NCBI GenBank assembly: GCA_027625915.1
Contig: JANTQA010000048.1
Location: forward strand, 1,860,001 to 1,924,000
From: Anaeramoeba flamelloides
Taxonomy: Eukaryota; Metamonada; Anaeramoebidae
DNA length: 64,000 nt
Reading direction: 5' to 3'
The notes under the pieces are model-generated. The model saw nothing but the letters and a program-made list of their open reading frames with translations, was not told the DNA's origin and did no database searches. Numbering within the stretch: position 1 is the first letter of the stretch; each line of letters begins with the position of its first letter. This document shows positions 28,630 to 39,731 of this stretch, piece by piece. The position numbers were made by a program, and so were the translations under genes.

Positions 28630-28779
28630 AGGTGTTTTTTAATTTTTTGAAATAAAAAAATTTATTAAATTTTCTTTTCATTTCAAAAATTAAATTAAAA
28701 CTAATGCAATTTTCCAAGGTTTAAAAGAATATAGGGGAATGAGGAATTTAACCCTATTCTTTTAAATTTGGGAAAACCT
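28630..28779. repeat. R1 palindromic repeat piece
   Basis: TTTTAATTTTTTGAAATAAA pairs with TTTCAAAAATTAAATTAAAA (~28638-28700). A second inverted pair follows: TTTTCCAAGGTTTAAAAGAATA with TATTCTTTTAAATTTGGGAAAA (~28710-28775). The same two modules occur in the blocks at 11605, 31275 and 43965. Confidence 0.55.
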
Positions 28780-29639
28780 AAAAAAAATCAAGCTGGAAGA
28801 ATTCAAAAACTTATGTATATTTATCTCTAGAAATTTCCTTTTTTAAAAAGCTCCAAGTTTTCTAAATTCCAATTAATTTTATGTTGATTTGTTGATTAAA
28901 TTTTATTAATTTTTTCTAAATTAGATAGAGAGTAATTTGATCATTTATTTACTTTTGAATTTTAATTTTATTTTATTTACTGAAATTATCATATTTTAAA
29001 TTTTAAATTCTGTTTTATTAAATTGATTTTGGTATATTTCCTCTTATTTTGAATATTTCAGTAATGTATGAATTAACATAAGAAAAAGAATAATTTAAGT
29101 TTGTTATTTTATAATTATTTATTTAGAATCTTATATCAATGGACTTTAAATAAATATTTAAATTAACTATTTTTCAAACGAGATCACTAATAAAAAATAT
29201 TTGTTTTATAATATCAAAAAACAATTTTACCATTGTGGAAAAAAAGCGAAACATATGAAAAAAGTCAAACACTGTTTTTAATTGGATACATTACTGAAAA
29301 TTCAAAGTAAGATCAATTAAAAAAAGAATAAATAAATAAATAAAGACAAAATGAAGTATTCGCCACAATTAACAGTTTTTTTAATACTAACTTTTGGTGT
29401 CGGTTTTCCTTTGATTGATTAATATTAAAAATTTTTTCAAAAAATTGACTATTTTTGAGATCTCTAAAACTACATCATGAATTTTTATAAGATAGTTGAT
29501 TTAAAGTGTGTTTGTTGGTTTGATTGAAAATAATATAATGTATTATTATTTGAAAATTATTGTTTTCTTTTTTTTATTGATTTTAGTTTTCATTTTCTGT
29601 AAGGTTTTCGATGAAAAACCAGGTTTCACTTATTTTCCA

Positions 29640-29835
29640 AAATATTTATAACAAAATTTCCAGTTATATGGTGATTTTTCTGCTATTTTTATAAAAAATA
29701 TTTCTATATAGATTTATAATATGTTACAAATTTGATAACACATTTTAGATCAAATATTTATATTATAAAAGTTATCATCATAAAATTTGTTACCATTCTA
29801 TACGTTTATAACTGTCCTTATTTGTACAAGTTTGA
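29640..29835 (+). repeat. R2 TTATAA-rich repeat
   Basis: Aligns by eye with 32205-32420: both start TTTATAACAAAATTTCC, continue TTATATG-TGA-TTTC and CTATTTTT-TAAAAAATATT, and end in ACGTTTATAAC. Noncoding. A more diverged inverted copy lies in intron 1 of BEACH gene A. Confidence 0.6.
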
Positions 29836-31274
29836 AAAAATAAACAATATATTTTTCTTGAGAGGGAGATATTTGGGGTACCATAAAGAAAATTAGGTTG
29901 CTTTTATCGATCCAATCAGTCAAATTTAATGAGTTATTATTTATTAAAATGTGAAGATCTTCAAGGAAAAAAAATAAAAAAAAAAAAGAAATAATTTTAT
30001 AAAGTTTTTTTATTCGTTTTTTTTTTTAGATCAATAAAGTTGAACAAATTTTTAAATTCTTATAAAAGTATTAAAATAAATTATTGTCAAATAAAAAAAT
30101 AACTTTTTCTAAATTACAACTTATTTAAAAAGTCATTTTCTTCACCATCTTTGAACTCTCAAAATAAATTACACTAGCCAATTAATAATTCCTTTTGAAT
30201 TCTTCTTTTTTTTAAAAAAAAATATAACTTTTTAATTAATATCTGTAGAAAATTCACATTTCTTCTATCCAGCTATCTCTTCTATTTTTTATTTTAAGAT
30301 CGCATTTAACTAAACCTTTTATTTCTTAAAAAAAAAAAAAAACAAGAAAGAGAAAAAATACCATAAGACTCAGAATCAGTAGAGTATTATCTAAAAAAGA
30401 TTATTTTCTGGAAATTATCTATATGAATATTCCTAGAAAAAAAATTTTTTTTTTTATTTTTTTTTGCTCTGCTTTCAAAAAAAAATAACTTAATTCTATT
30501 TTTTTCGAAATATCTGATTAGTTTCAAAAAATTCGAATTTTTTAAAAAAATGAAATAATTAAATCATAATTTCTATTAAATTTTATTGAATCTTGTGTTG
30601 AAACGATATACTGCCCTCTTCAGTATGAAACCCTAAATATATCCCAGATTAATTTTACTTTTCATCTGGAATCACAAATTTACAAAACTTATAAAAATTG
30701 AAAAAAAAATATGAATCAATTTAAACTCAGTTGAAGATTATCATTTATAAAATATATTAACATTATAAAGACCGAAAAAAAAATAAATTAATATAGTAAA
30801 TTCTTCTAATCCTAAAAATTTATATTTTCTATTGAACTTTTCCAAAACTATATAGCATAATACAGTAATTTGAATAATAAATATGATAAATTTTCAACCC
30901 CCCACTTTATAACAATGAAAATTCATGAGAAATATATTTTAATTTGTAATAATTGTTTATTTGTCTGGGAGATCTTTTCTTGATTCCTTTCTTGTATTGA
31001 GTGTAAAAAAATAACAAGAAAAAAATTATAATGAGAAATTACAAAAAAATATAATCAATTAGAATTTTATCCAATTTGAATTTGTAAAGAGATTAAATAA
31101 ATCAATTTTTATCAAAAGAAGCATTTACATTTTATAAGAAAAGGAATAAAACATTATTTTTTTTTTCTTTCAGAAAGGAAATATTCATTGGAGATTGGAA
31201 AAAAATCCAATTCCCAACTTTCGTATTAAAATCAAATTTGTCTTCTTAAAAATATTTTTTTTCTTTTTTTGTTA

Positions 31275-31440
31275 ATAAAGAGAGGTAGTTCAAAAAAAAT
31301 TACATATTATTTGTTGTCATGTTTTTTTTTAATTTGAGAAATAAATCAAAAATTTATTTAATTTTCAGTTAATTTCTTAAATTAAAAAAACTACAGTTAG
31401 CTTTTCCAGAATTTAAACGAATAAAGAAAAATCAATGATT
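31275..31440. repeat. R1 palindromic repeat piece
   Basis: Shares GTCATGTTTTTTTTAATTTG and AGAAATAAA with the start of the 11605 block (there GTTATGTTTTTTTTAATTTG). The inverted complement TTTCTTAAATTAAAAAAAC follows at ~31372, then a CTTTTCCAGAATTTAAACGA module at ~31400. Confidence 0.55.
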
Positions 31441-32204
31441 TTGTTGAAATCTGGTAAATTGGGACACTGGATGACACTTCACCCAAGCTAGGTAATATTT
31501 TTACCCTGAATATAGTAAATTAAGATTATAACACATAGAATAGTTTATCTAAAAAAAATTAAAAAATAAAAAGTTATTTTTGTATAAACAAGGTCACCTA
31601 AAATAGAAAAAAAAGGTAAGAAATAAAAGAGAAGTAGGGTTTATTGGGTCGGTTTAAGTACCAAAGAGCTCTTAATCTGTTAAAGAGAGAGTTTTGAAGT
31701 GAATAAATTTGAGACTCCTAATTCAAAGAGTAATCAAAAGAACCTTTTAAATAGAGCCATTAAAAGAATTTTAAACTCAATTTAGTAAAAAAATAATAAA
31801 AAAATAAAGATAAAAAATGTAAACTTTGATGAAAAGTTTATATTTTTATCGTCCTGGATGTTAAATGGGTTGGTTTTGTTTCCTTTTATTTACATTAACT
31901 CAAAAATGATCATAAACTTTATCATCGTTTTCACCTAGTTTATGCTAAACTATACTCAGAGAAGTTAAATTGCGGCACAAGGAAACTGGATCTTTGAAGA
32001 AGCTAAATTTTCACAATTCTAATTCATTTATTCAATAGTTGTGCTTTAAATTCGAGTCACCCTGCCGATTATTTTCCTATTTACTAATTTTGAATAAAAA
32101 AAAAAAATAAAAACAAACTAAAAAAAAAACCAAAGTCAAAAATAGTTATGGAAAAATAATTAAAAATAATCCTTTTCCCTAATAAAAAAAGTTTTTTTAG
32201 AACA

Positions 32205-32420
32205 TCTATATAACATTTTTATAACAAAATTTCCTTTTATATGTTGAATTTCCACTATTTTTTTTAAAAAATATTCTTATAACATATTACAATTCTTAAG
32301 ACACTTTTTAAAACATTTATGTTATAAAAAATTTTTATTATAAAATTTTATAACATTTTAAACGTTTATAACACCTTTACAACACGCTTATAACATGTTA
32401 TAAAAAACTTTTTTTATTAG
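32205..32420 (+). repeat. R2 TTATAA-rich repeat
   Basis: Second direct copy of the family at 29640-29835. It ends in several TTATAACA/TGTTATAA palindromic words (ACGCTTATAACATGTTATAA at ~32385). Confidence 0.6.
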
Positions 32421-32584
32421 GGTTCCAGATTAATAATTATTTTTTAGTACATTTTGAAAAAAAAAAAAGTTTTTATAAAAAAAAAGATGAATTTAATTAA
32501 AAAGATATATTTGAAGAACAGATCAATTTATTTTTTATTAACTATACTTGTACGGAATAATTTTGTTTAAAAAATATTTTTTAG

Positions 32585-32624
32585 AAGAATAAAAATAAAA
32601 ATTAAAAATAAAAATAAAAATAAA

Positions 32625-32659
<35 letters not shown>

Positions 32660-32670
32660 TAAAAATTAAA
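32585..32670. repeat. AAAAAT / AAT simple repeat
   Basis: About seven AAAAAT-like units followed by about ten AAT units lie just downstream of the minus-strand stop of the RCC1 gene, probably in its 3' UTR or terminator region. Confidence 0.9.
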
Positions 32671-32685
32671 AAAAAAAGAAAAATG

Positions 32686-35600
32686 TTATTTCTTTTCAAT
32701 AGGGCTAAAAGAATTGACTTCATTTATATTTCTGCTTGCCACTTGTTTCAAAACCTGTATAAAAAATGGTGCGAAATCCAAACTTCTTCCGCGTACAACT
32801 ATTGAAATTTCATAAAAGCCGATCTTTGGCAATTTCAAGGCAAAGTAGAATCTCGCTGGGTCTCTGTATTTGGCATTTTTCGAAATGACAAATTCTTCAT
32901 CGTCATCTGAAAAAATGTCATCGTCTGATTCGTTTGATTTTGTTTGCTTGGTGTCAGCTTCTTTTTCTGATAAGAAATCGTCTTCGTCTGTTGAAAATTC
33001 GTCTTCATCTGTATCAAAATTATTTTTCAAGGTGGATCCGAGGTAGCGAATTGTGCAAAGGGGTCTTAATTTTTTCAGAATGGCCTTTTCTTTGATTAAA
33101 TTTTTAAATCTGTCACAGACCAAGATGACCAATTGGAAATTGGTGTTTATTTGTACGGGGTCGATCGTCATATCTTTCTGGATGTTTGGGATGCCTTCTA
33201 AATACCAGGCCGGTAGATAGGGCTTTGCTGGCTTGACTGAGAAGGTGATTGAGTTTTCTGTGACGAGGAAATCGTCTACAAAGATGTTTAGCTTATATTC
33301 GCCGACTTTGGATGGGGTATATTGCACCAGAATCTTTTCGCTTTGCTCGTCATCGATGATTTTGAGATCTTGGATGTAGTGCTTTTGTGATAACTTTTTG
33401 CTATTCAATTCGATGCCGATTTTCACTTCGACAAGCCCCTGGCCGGATAGATACATCCCGTTTTGCCCTCTTACCTTTAAGATTACTCGAATTGGTTTGC
33501 CCGCACGGGTTTTCTTGGGGATATTTTCCAATTCCATCTGTGTCATTTGTGCGGATGCCGTTGAGAGCATTGTTTGGTAAATCGAAGTGGGGGTTGAAAA
33601 GGAGCAAAAGCCGCCCGAGATGGTATAGCAATTCACGGGCCCAGGCAAAAAGCATGGCTTAACCACCCAGGTGAATTCGTTAATGTCATATGTCCAGAAC
33701 TCCTTATAATTGTTAATGAAAATAAGCTTTTCGCCAAAGCCAAAGAACCAGGATGCCTGTAGATTGTTAAAAATTGGCTGCCCCTGGTAGCTGCAATTTA
33801 ATGAGCTCACGATTCCGTAGTTATCTATCTTAGCTAGCCCTTGGTTTTCAAGTATCACGTAGAGAATGTCCTCGTTTTCGGGTAAAAACGTAATCAAATT
33901 ATTCCGTATCTTTTGGTTGATGTGACAAATGATCGAGGTGCGCCTGGTTTCAACGCCGATTGTAAAAATTTTCCCGTTTGATAGTGTAAACAAAAGTTGC
34001 TTTTTTTTAATTTGTGGTTGCATGTTTGTGATATCCCTGATCGCGATCTGGTTTTTCCTTGTGCTGTCAATTTTTTGTTGGTCATATTTCCTGTCGAATT
34101 TGAAATTTTTGCAATTAAATCTATAGAGATTAAAACTCTCATTGTTGCTGTATGCGCCGACATAAACCCATTGATCTTCAAACCAACATATCTTGACAAC
34201 CGAGTGTATGGATTCTTTTAAAATAGGTGGCAGGTTGAGCAATTCTTGAAATTTTCCTAAAAATTGGTTATAAATCTCCTTTTCCTCTTCTTCTTCTTCA
34301 ACATCCTGGTCATCATCATCATTCATCTTATTTTTTTTATTGCCCTTTCTCCTCTTCATTTTTGTTCTTTTTGACTTTTTCTTTCGTTTTGTTTCAAGTA
34401 ATTCCAATGGCACCGAAACCATGTCATTTTCATTCACTTTTTTTTTTTTCAAGCCTTGGTTGCTTCGAACCTCGAAAATCCCAACCTGATTTTCTAAGCT
34501 ACCATAAACATATAATTTACCCTTGAGCCGAAACATTACAGACGCATTAATTTGGACGGCACCCTCTGACTGATAATTGCCAATTTTTTTAAAAGTGATA
34601 ATTCTCCTTTGGAGAGTGTTATCTTTCAAGATTTCGCTAGGATATATATTTTCAATTTTTAACTCATTACCAGTTTTTGGAAGTAACCAACAGCACATAT
34701 ATTGCCCGCCTGAAAACATTTGAAAGTTTCCCATGGGTACTTGATAAGGCAATTCAATAATTGGGTTATTACTCCCATGCCGTTGTATATAACTTTGGTT
34801 CCCATATGCATAGAATTTTGTTTTTGACATCGCGATAGTGGAATACATCCCAGCTGCAATGTCGACGAATGTAACACCTGCTTTGATTTGCTGGAAAACG
34901 CGGATGTTTGAATTATAACCATTCTCATAGGTATTACCGCACGTATATAAAGCACCATCTTCACAAAGAACACTTGTTCCATTATATGACATGGTAGCCT
35001 TCTTGACCATTTTATTATTGAAAAAATTCACAATCGTTGGAGAAGTTACAGTGGAAGTGTTATTGTTACCATGTTGCCCATAGCCATTGTAACCAAAAGA
35101 ATATAATTTATTATCGTTTTTTAGAATAAATGTATGTTCAGAAAAGCCACTCGTAAAGATTTTTTTGACATTTTGAGCAACCCTATGTCATATTTTTTAA
35201 AAATACAAAATCCAATGTTAATGTTTTTTTCAAAAAAGTAAATGTTTTATCTTTGTTATATACCTATTTCTTTTGAGAATATATCCCATTAATTTTATAA
35301 ACCATTTTCAAAAATCTATTTGCCCACATTTAAATTTTTAATTACACATATTATGTGTTTTTTCTTTGTTGGTGATTGAATATTAAAATTATTATACAAA
35401 AATAATTTTTGAAAATTGATGCAAAATTCAATTTCTTCAACTATTCAAATACATAACTTAATAAAATTGTCTTACATTCAAATGGTTGTTCAGATACTCT
35501 TCATTGCAAATCAATTTGTATTAGCACTAAAAGAAAAAATGTTACCAATGAAAATCTTGCAAAAACGAGAAACTTCCGCCCAATAAAAGAAAAAGAAAAG

Positions 35601-38600
35601 TTTGTTGGTATTTTTTTAAACACCTTTTAAAAATATTTTATTAAGTGGCTGGTAAACAGAAATTAAAATCTTCAAGTAAATTTAATAACAAATTCAAAAT
35701 TAAATTACCGAATATTGAAATTAGAAAAACAAAAGTTAAAAACCTGATAACTAAAAGACCAAATTTACTTTGAAAAGCTATTTTAAGAAATGAATTATTG
35801 CTTTTTAAAAGTTTGATCCATTTTTCTCATCTTTGTAAAAAGTTCAAAATCCAAACATATTTTCCAAATTATTTCACAAAAATTTATTTTCTTTTTAAAT
35901 AAGAATGAAATTTAATTTTCTTTGTTGAGGAAAAGTACAAAAATAGACTTTAAAAATAAAACTCACAAAGTTTTAAAATACCTCAGTATAAAAAAATCGA
36001 CTTAATTTCCAAAAAATTATGTTAATTCTTATAAACTTGAAAAAAATGTAATTTATTTTTTCAAAGAACAGCCCGAATCAATTTTTTTCATTTTTTCAAA
36101 CAAAAAAATATGAGAAAAAATAATCAAACCATCAAATTAATAATTCTCTCAAAATAGTTTTTTAAAACATTGAAAAAGTTATGCCTATAACCCAAAAGAA
36201 TTATTTTTTAATTTGATTGTTTTTAGTCACTAATTAATAACCCTCTCTTAATTCTTTCAGTAAGTTTTTAATAACCCAAAGATTAAACCTATCAATTGGC
36301 TTTATTATTATTTCTGGAAATATCTCAAATTTTCAAACAAATAAAATGAATTCAAATTAATAATTCTAATAATAAAAAAATTAATAACTATTCTCAAATA
36401 ACTTATTTAAATAATAGCAGTTTGTTGTTTTTATTATGAATATTTGAAAAAGAATATAATCCTATCTTTCAAAATTAAAGAAATTTAATAAATATTTGAA
36501 AATACAATAAATGATCAAATTTTTCTGGATCTTCAAGGAATGTAATATTTGATTTATTTTTTTTGTATTTTTAAAATAAGATTAAAATTTACAATGTAAT
36601 TTGTTCATACAAACTCTCAGAAATTACTTAAAGGGCGATTTCTGAAAAATAAAAATGTTTTGTAAATTTTTCTTTTTATTTTTTCAATCCAAAAATCCAA
36701 ACAAAAAGGATCAGGATCTTTTGACTGAAAATTAATTGGGAAAAATTGACTTCTTTTAAAAATTATAACTATATTTCTCTTAAGTTGATCAATCAGTTTG
36801 TTTATCGGGTTTAATTATATCCTTTTGTAGAAATAAGTTCTCTATTCCCTTTAGGGAAAAAAAAAATAAGCCAAAATCACACAACGCCTTTGTAATAATT
36901 AATATAGCAGTTCCAGACCTACAGTAAAAATTTATAAGACCATAGAAATTGATATTCGATTCTGAAAAAACTTTTTTATACAAGAAAACGTAAAGGTTAT
37001 GAAAGTGCATCATAAACTGCAAAATTTATAATAGAAGATTAAACAAAAATTTATCCAATTTTTGGTTCCTTTGGTTCCTTTGGTTCCTTTGGTTTTAGAA
37101 ACTGAAAAACAAATCGATAAAAAAACTTTACATAAATGCGGATCTTCAATTTCCAAAATTGTTAAAATCTCAGGTTTTTAAAATTTAAAAACAAAGATCG
37201 AAAAATACTTTCAAGTTTCCATGGTTTCCATGATTTCAATTCTTGAGAAAATTTAATTTTTGTATTTGTTTTTACAAAAAAAATAACTCTAATGAAGTAA
37301 GAGAAGTTGAAATTTTGACCTTATGATATGATCGAAATTGAATTTTCTAATTCAAAAAATACAATTTTATAATAGACAACCAATTTCGATGTCTTATAAT
37401 ATTCCGAGGTAGGGTTGGAACGGATAAATTGTTTGTAGAGACAATAGAACAATTCAAAGTATCCCAATGGCCAAAAATCATTGAAAATGTGATTTTTTGT
37501 TTTATAGTGCGATTTATTGACAATGTTTTTAAATTTAGAAAATCGTGATTATTTTTCAATTTCATTTTCACGATCTTCAACAAGGTGTTCAAGATCAGGT
37601 ATCTCAAAATTTCTTCTGTTCTGAATTTTTCATTTAAAAAATTACAGTTTGTTCAATAACCCGTGTCATCATCCTTTTTTTATGTTTTTAAAAATCATAT
37701 TAGTATTGTTTTTGGAAATAACTGTTTTTTTTTTTTTTTTATGTTTTCAATTTTTCAATAGCTGTGTTTTTTGGGTTTTATTTTGTGTTTAATAAAAAAA
37801 TACAGTCCAGTCTAACTATACTTCCAAATCAAACAATATTTACAATATGATCGTATTATCAAAGTGTTTTTCTATAACCTTCAAGATCTATCTCCTCATA
37901 AAAGAGATCTAATTTAAACAAACCAACACCAAAATCCACAACAATATTTCTTTCAATTTGAATAAATTCAAAAAAAAAAAAACAATAAAAAGGATAAAAA
38001 GAGTTTCATAAAAAGTTTTTTACTGGTATCTCTCCATATGAGCAAAAATGAGTTCTTAAATTATTCAAAGTTTTTTGAAAAAGAAAAGAAAACCAAAAAT
38101 TTCAATTAATTTTCTTTTTTCCTAAAAGTCTATCGTCTTCATATCATATCTTGTAATTGAATGACTTTATTTAGTTTATCCTTTTTTTGGCTATATTGGA
38201 TGAGATAAGAATCCTCAATGAAGCAATATTTCTTATTGAATCAAAAGTTAATTAGCAGATATTTTATCTGATTAAAATTCGACAAGAACATGCTTAATTG
38301 ACCATATTATTTGATAATCAATTCTTTTTCAACAATTTTCTTAATGAGAGCAAATTAAACCTCTCTCAAAAGATCAATTTTCATTGATTATAAAAAGATC
38401 TTTCAATTTGTCATTCAATCAAAATAGATAATATTTTTGAAAACTTTGAATAAAAATTTCTTTTATGACTTGTGAGAATGACAGTATTATCATCAAGATA
38501 GACTTCTTTTTTAAAAATAAAGACATACTCTTGAAAAATTTTCATTTGAAACAAGATATAAAAATTGAAAACAATATCAAAAAAGTTGGAAAACAACACT

Positions 38601-39731
38601 TAAAAGCACCTTTTTGAAAAAACCACAGTAAAAGTCTGAAAAAAAAAATAGTTATTGAGGTCAACACGGGTTATTGAACAAACTAACACATAAAATGATT
38701 TTTTGATCCAAATTGGAAGAATATTTGAAAGATCCTGACTTTACATTTTAAAATAAGATTGGAACATAAATTGTGTTGAGACTATTTGTTGAATTCCAAA
38801 CCGATTCCTTAAGATATTTTTCAAGAAATGGTATTTGTTGAAAAATATTTACAGTTTTGATTTTTTGTTTTTCTTTTGTTTGGATTTGCAATTAAGATTT
38901 CATAAAAACAATTATTTTCTGTTTTAGAAATTTTGTTTTCTTGGATCGTGTATAAATTTGTTGGTGTGTCAAAAAAAGGAGAAAAAATCAAAAAATAATT
39001 TTTTCTCAGTTAATGAAAATTTGTCAAGACTGTTTGTTTTTTTTCTTTTTCTTTTTTATTTGCGAGAACTGATTGCCTTAATTTTAACTTTTAGGGTTTT
39101 GCTAAAAAAACAAACACACAAAGATCGCTAATTCCACTAACGACTGTTTTGTCAACACCCACAACAAAAAAAAAAAAATTGTTTTCAAATTGTTAACTTA
39201 CCTTCTAGGATTTTGAATATTACTAGAACTTGAAGGATAACCTGTATCATAATTCCCGTTATACCCAAACGCATACAAATCTCCGTTGCTGTCTAATACA
39301 AAGGACGAATAATATGAACATGCAATTTGCTTAACTGTTTTAGTGGTTAAATTATTGACAGCCCCTGGTACAACTCGTTGTGTTGTAGAATTATTCCCCA
39401 ATTGATAATAGCTCGCTCCTGAGGAATTATAGCACCACGAAAAAACCTGACTTTTGTTCTGAGAAAGAGCTAAGAAATGGTAAGATCCAGAGGCAATTGA
39501 AGACATTTTAGTACCTACTTCAATTTTTGTCAAATTCTTTTGTCCAGATTTCAATTGGTACATTAGTCCGTCTGTGGTTAAGATCACAGTGGCATAGTTG
39601 TAGTCTCTCGCAATCATCTTGACTTGATGTTGTTCAAACATGTCAGATTTTCTTGTTTCTAGAATCCAACCAGAAGTGCTTGAATCACCAAGTAAATAAC
39701 CTTGATTGTGCCCAAATAAATAAACACTCAT
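32686..39731 (-). CDS. RCC1-repeat protein with C-terminal filamin-type Ig domains
   Basis: Two minus-strand exons, 39731-39202 and 35182-32686, join in phase (AAG|GTAAGT; ACATAG|GGTTGC) to give 1,008 residues: ...NPRR then VAQNVKKIFTSGFSEHTF. The N-terminal ~390 residues hold RCC1 blades (VYLFGHNQGYLLGD, DLYAFGYNGNYDTGY, KLYSFGYNGYGQHGNN, ALYTCGNTYENGYN). A Lys/Arg-rich then Asp/Glu-rich stretch lies at ~435-485, followed by a second propeller-like region. At ~720-825 is a filamin/ABP-type Ig domain (AGKPIRVILKVRG, YTPSKVGEYKLNIFVDD), and a second one may span ~830-985 with an acidic Ser/Asp/Glu insert. RCC1 propellers act as exchange factors or binding platforms and filamin repeats as Ig-like linkers; the partner is not evident. 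Codon usage is GC-richer than in the BEACH genes. Confidence 0.88.
37060..37093. repeat. GGTTCCTTT tandem repeat
   Basis: Four head-to-tail 9 bp units (GGTTCCTTT, the last ending GGTTTTAG). Simple tandem repeat within an intron. Confidence 0.9.
37647..38684. mobile_element. Putative 1,038 bp unit with 21 bp terminal inverted repeats
   Basis: AGTTTGTTCAATAACCCGTG (37647 on) and its exact reverse complement (ending 38684) face each other; the perfect match is 21 bp. The interior is AT-rich with no recognised transposase, so this may be a non-autonomous DNA transposon. No clear target duplication was seen at the edges, which keeps the call tentative. It lies in the large RCC1 gene intron. Confidence 0.5.
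38690..38825 (+). repeat. R5 dispersed repeat, copy 1
   Basis: AAAATGATTTTTTGATCCA, then ATTGGA, CTTTACATT, GGGATTGGAAC-like blocks also occur in the same order at 43335-43470. It begins just outside the right inverted repeat of the 37647-38684 unit. Confidence 0.55.

Larger units (their letters stand above)
27102..32685. other. 5.6 kb spacer between the membrane protein gene and the RCC1 gene
   Basis: Both flanking genes are on the minus strand, so this holds the 5' region of one and the 3' region of the other. It contains a TTTGTTGG tandem array (27140-27212), hairpin element copy 2 (28162-28226), R1 pieces (28630-28779, 31275-31440), R2 copies (29640-29835, 32205-32420) and an AAT/AAAAAT array (32585-32670). 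No gene was recognised; short open frames have no familiar content. Confidence 0.55.
35183..39201 (-). other. 4.0 kb intron of the RCC1-filamin gene
   Basis: The longest intron in the window. It contains a ~9 bp tandem repeat (37060-37093), a unit bounded by 21 bp perfect inverted repeats (37647-38684) and one copy of repeat R5 (38690-38825). Open frames inside are short and unfamiliar. The splice borders are supported by continuity of RCC1 blades and by phase. Confidence 0.85.

Noticed and set aside
32040-32075. TTCGAGTC word resembling a tRNA T-loop
   Set aside because: The flanking bases do not pair as a T-stem and no acceptor or anticodon arm is present.
33387-34221. Several plus-strand open frames of 60-90 codons opposite RCC1 exon 2
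   Set aside because: They overlap a strongly supported minus-strand exon and exist because that exon is GC-richer with few stops on either strand.
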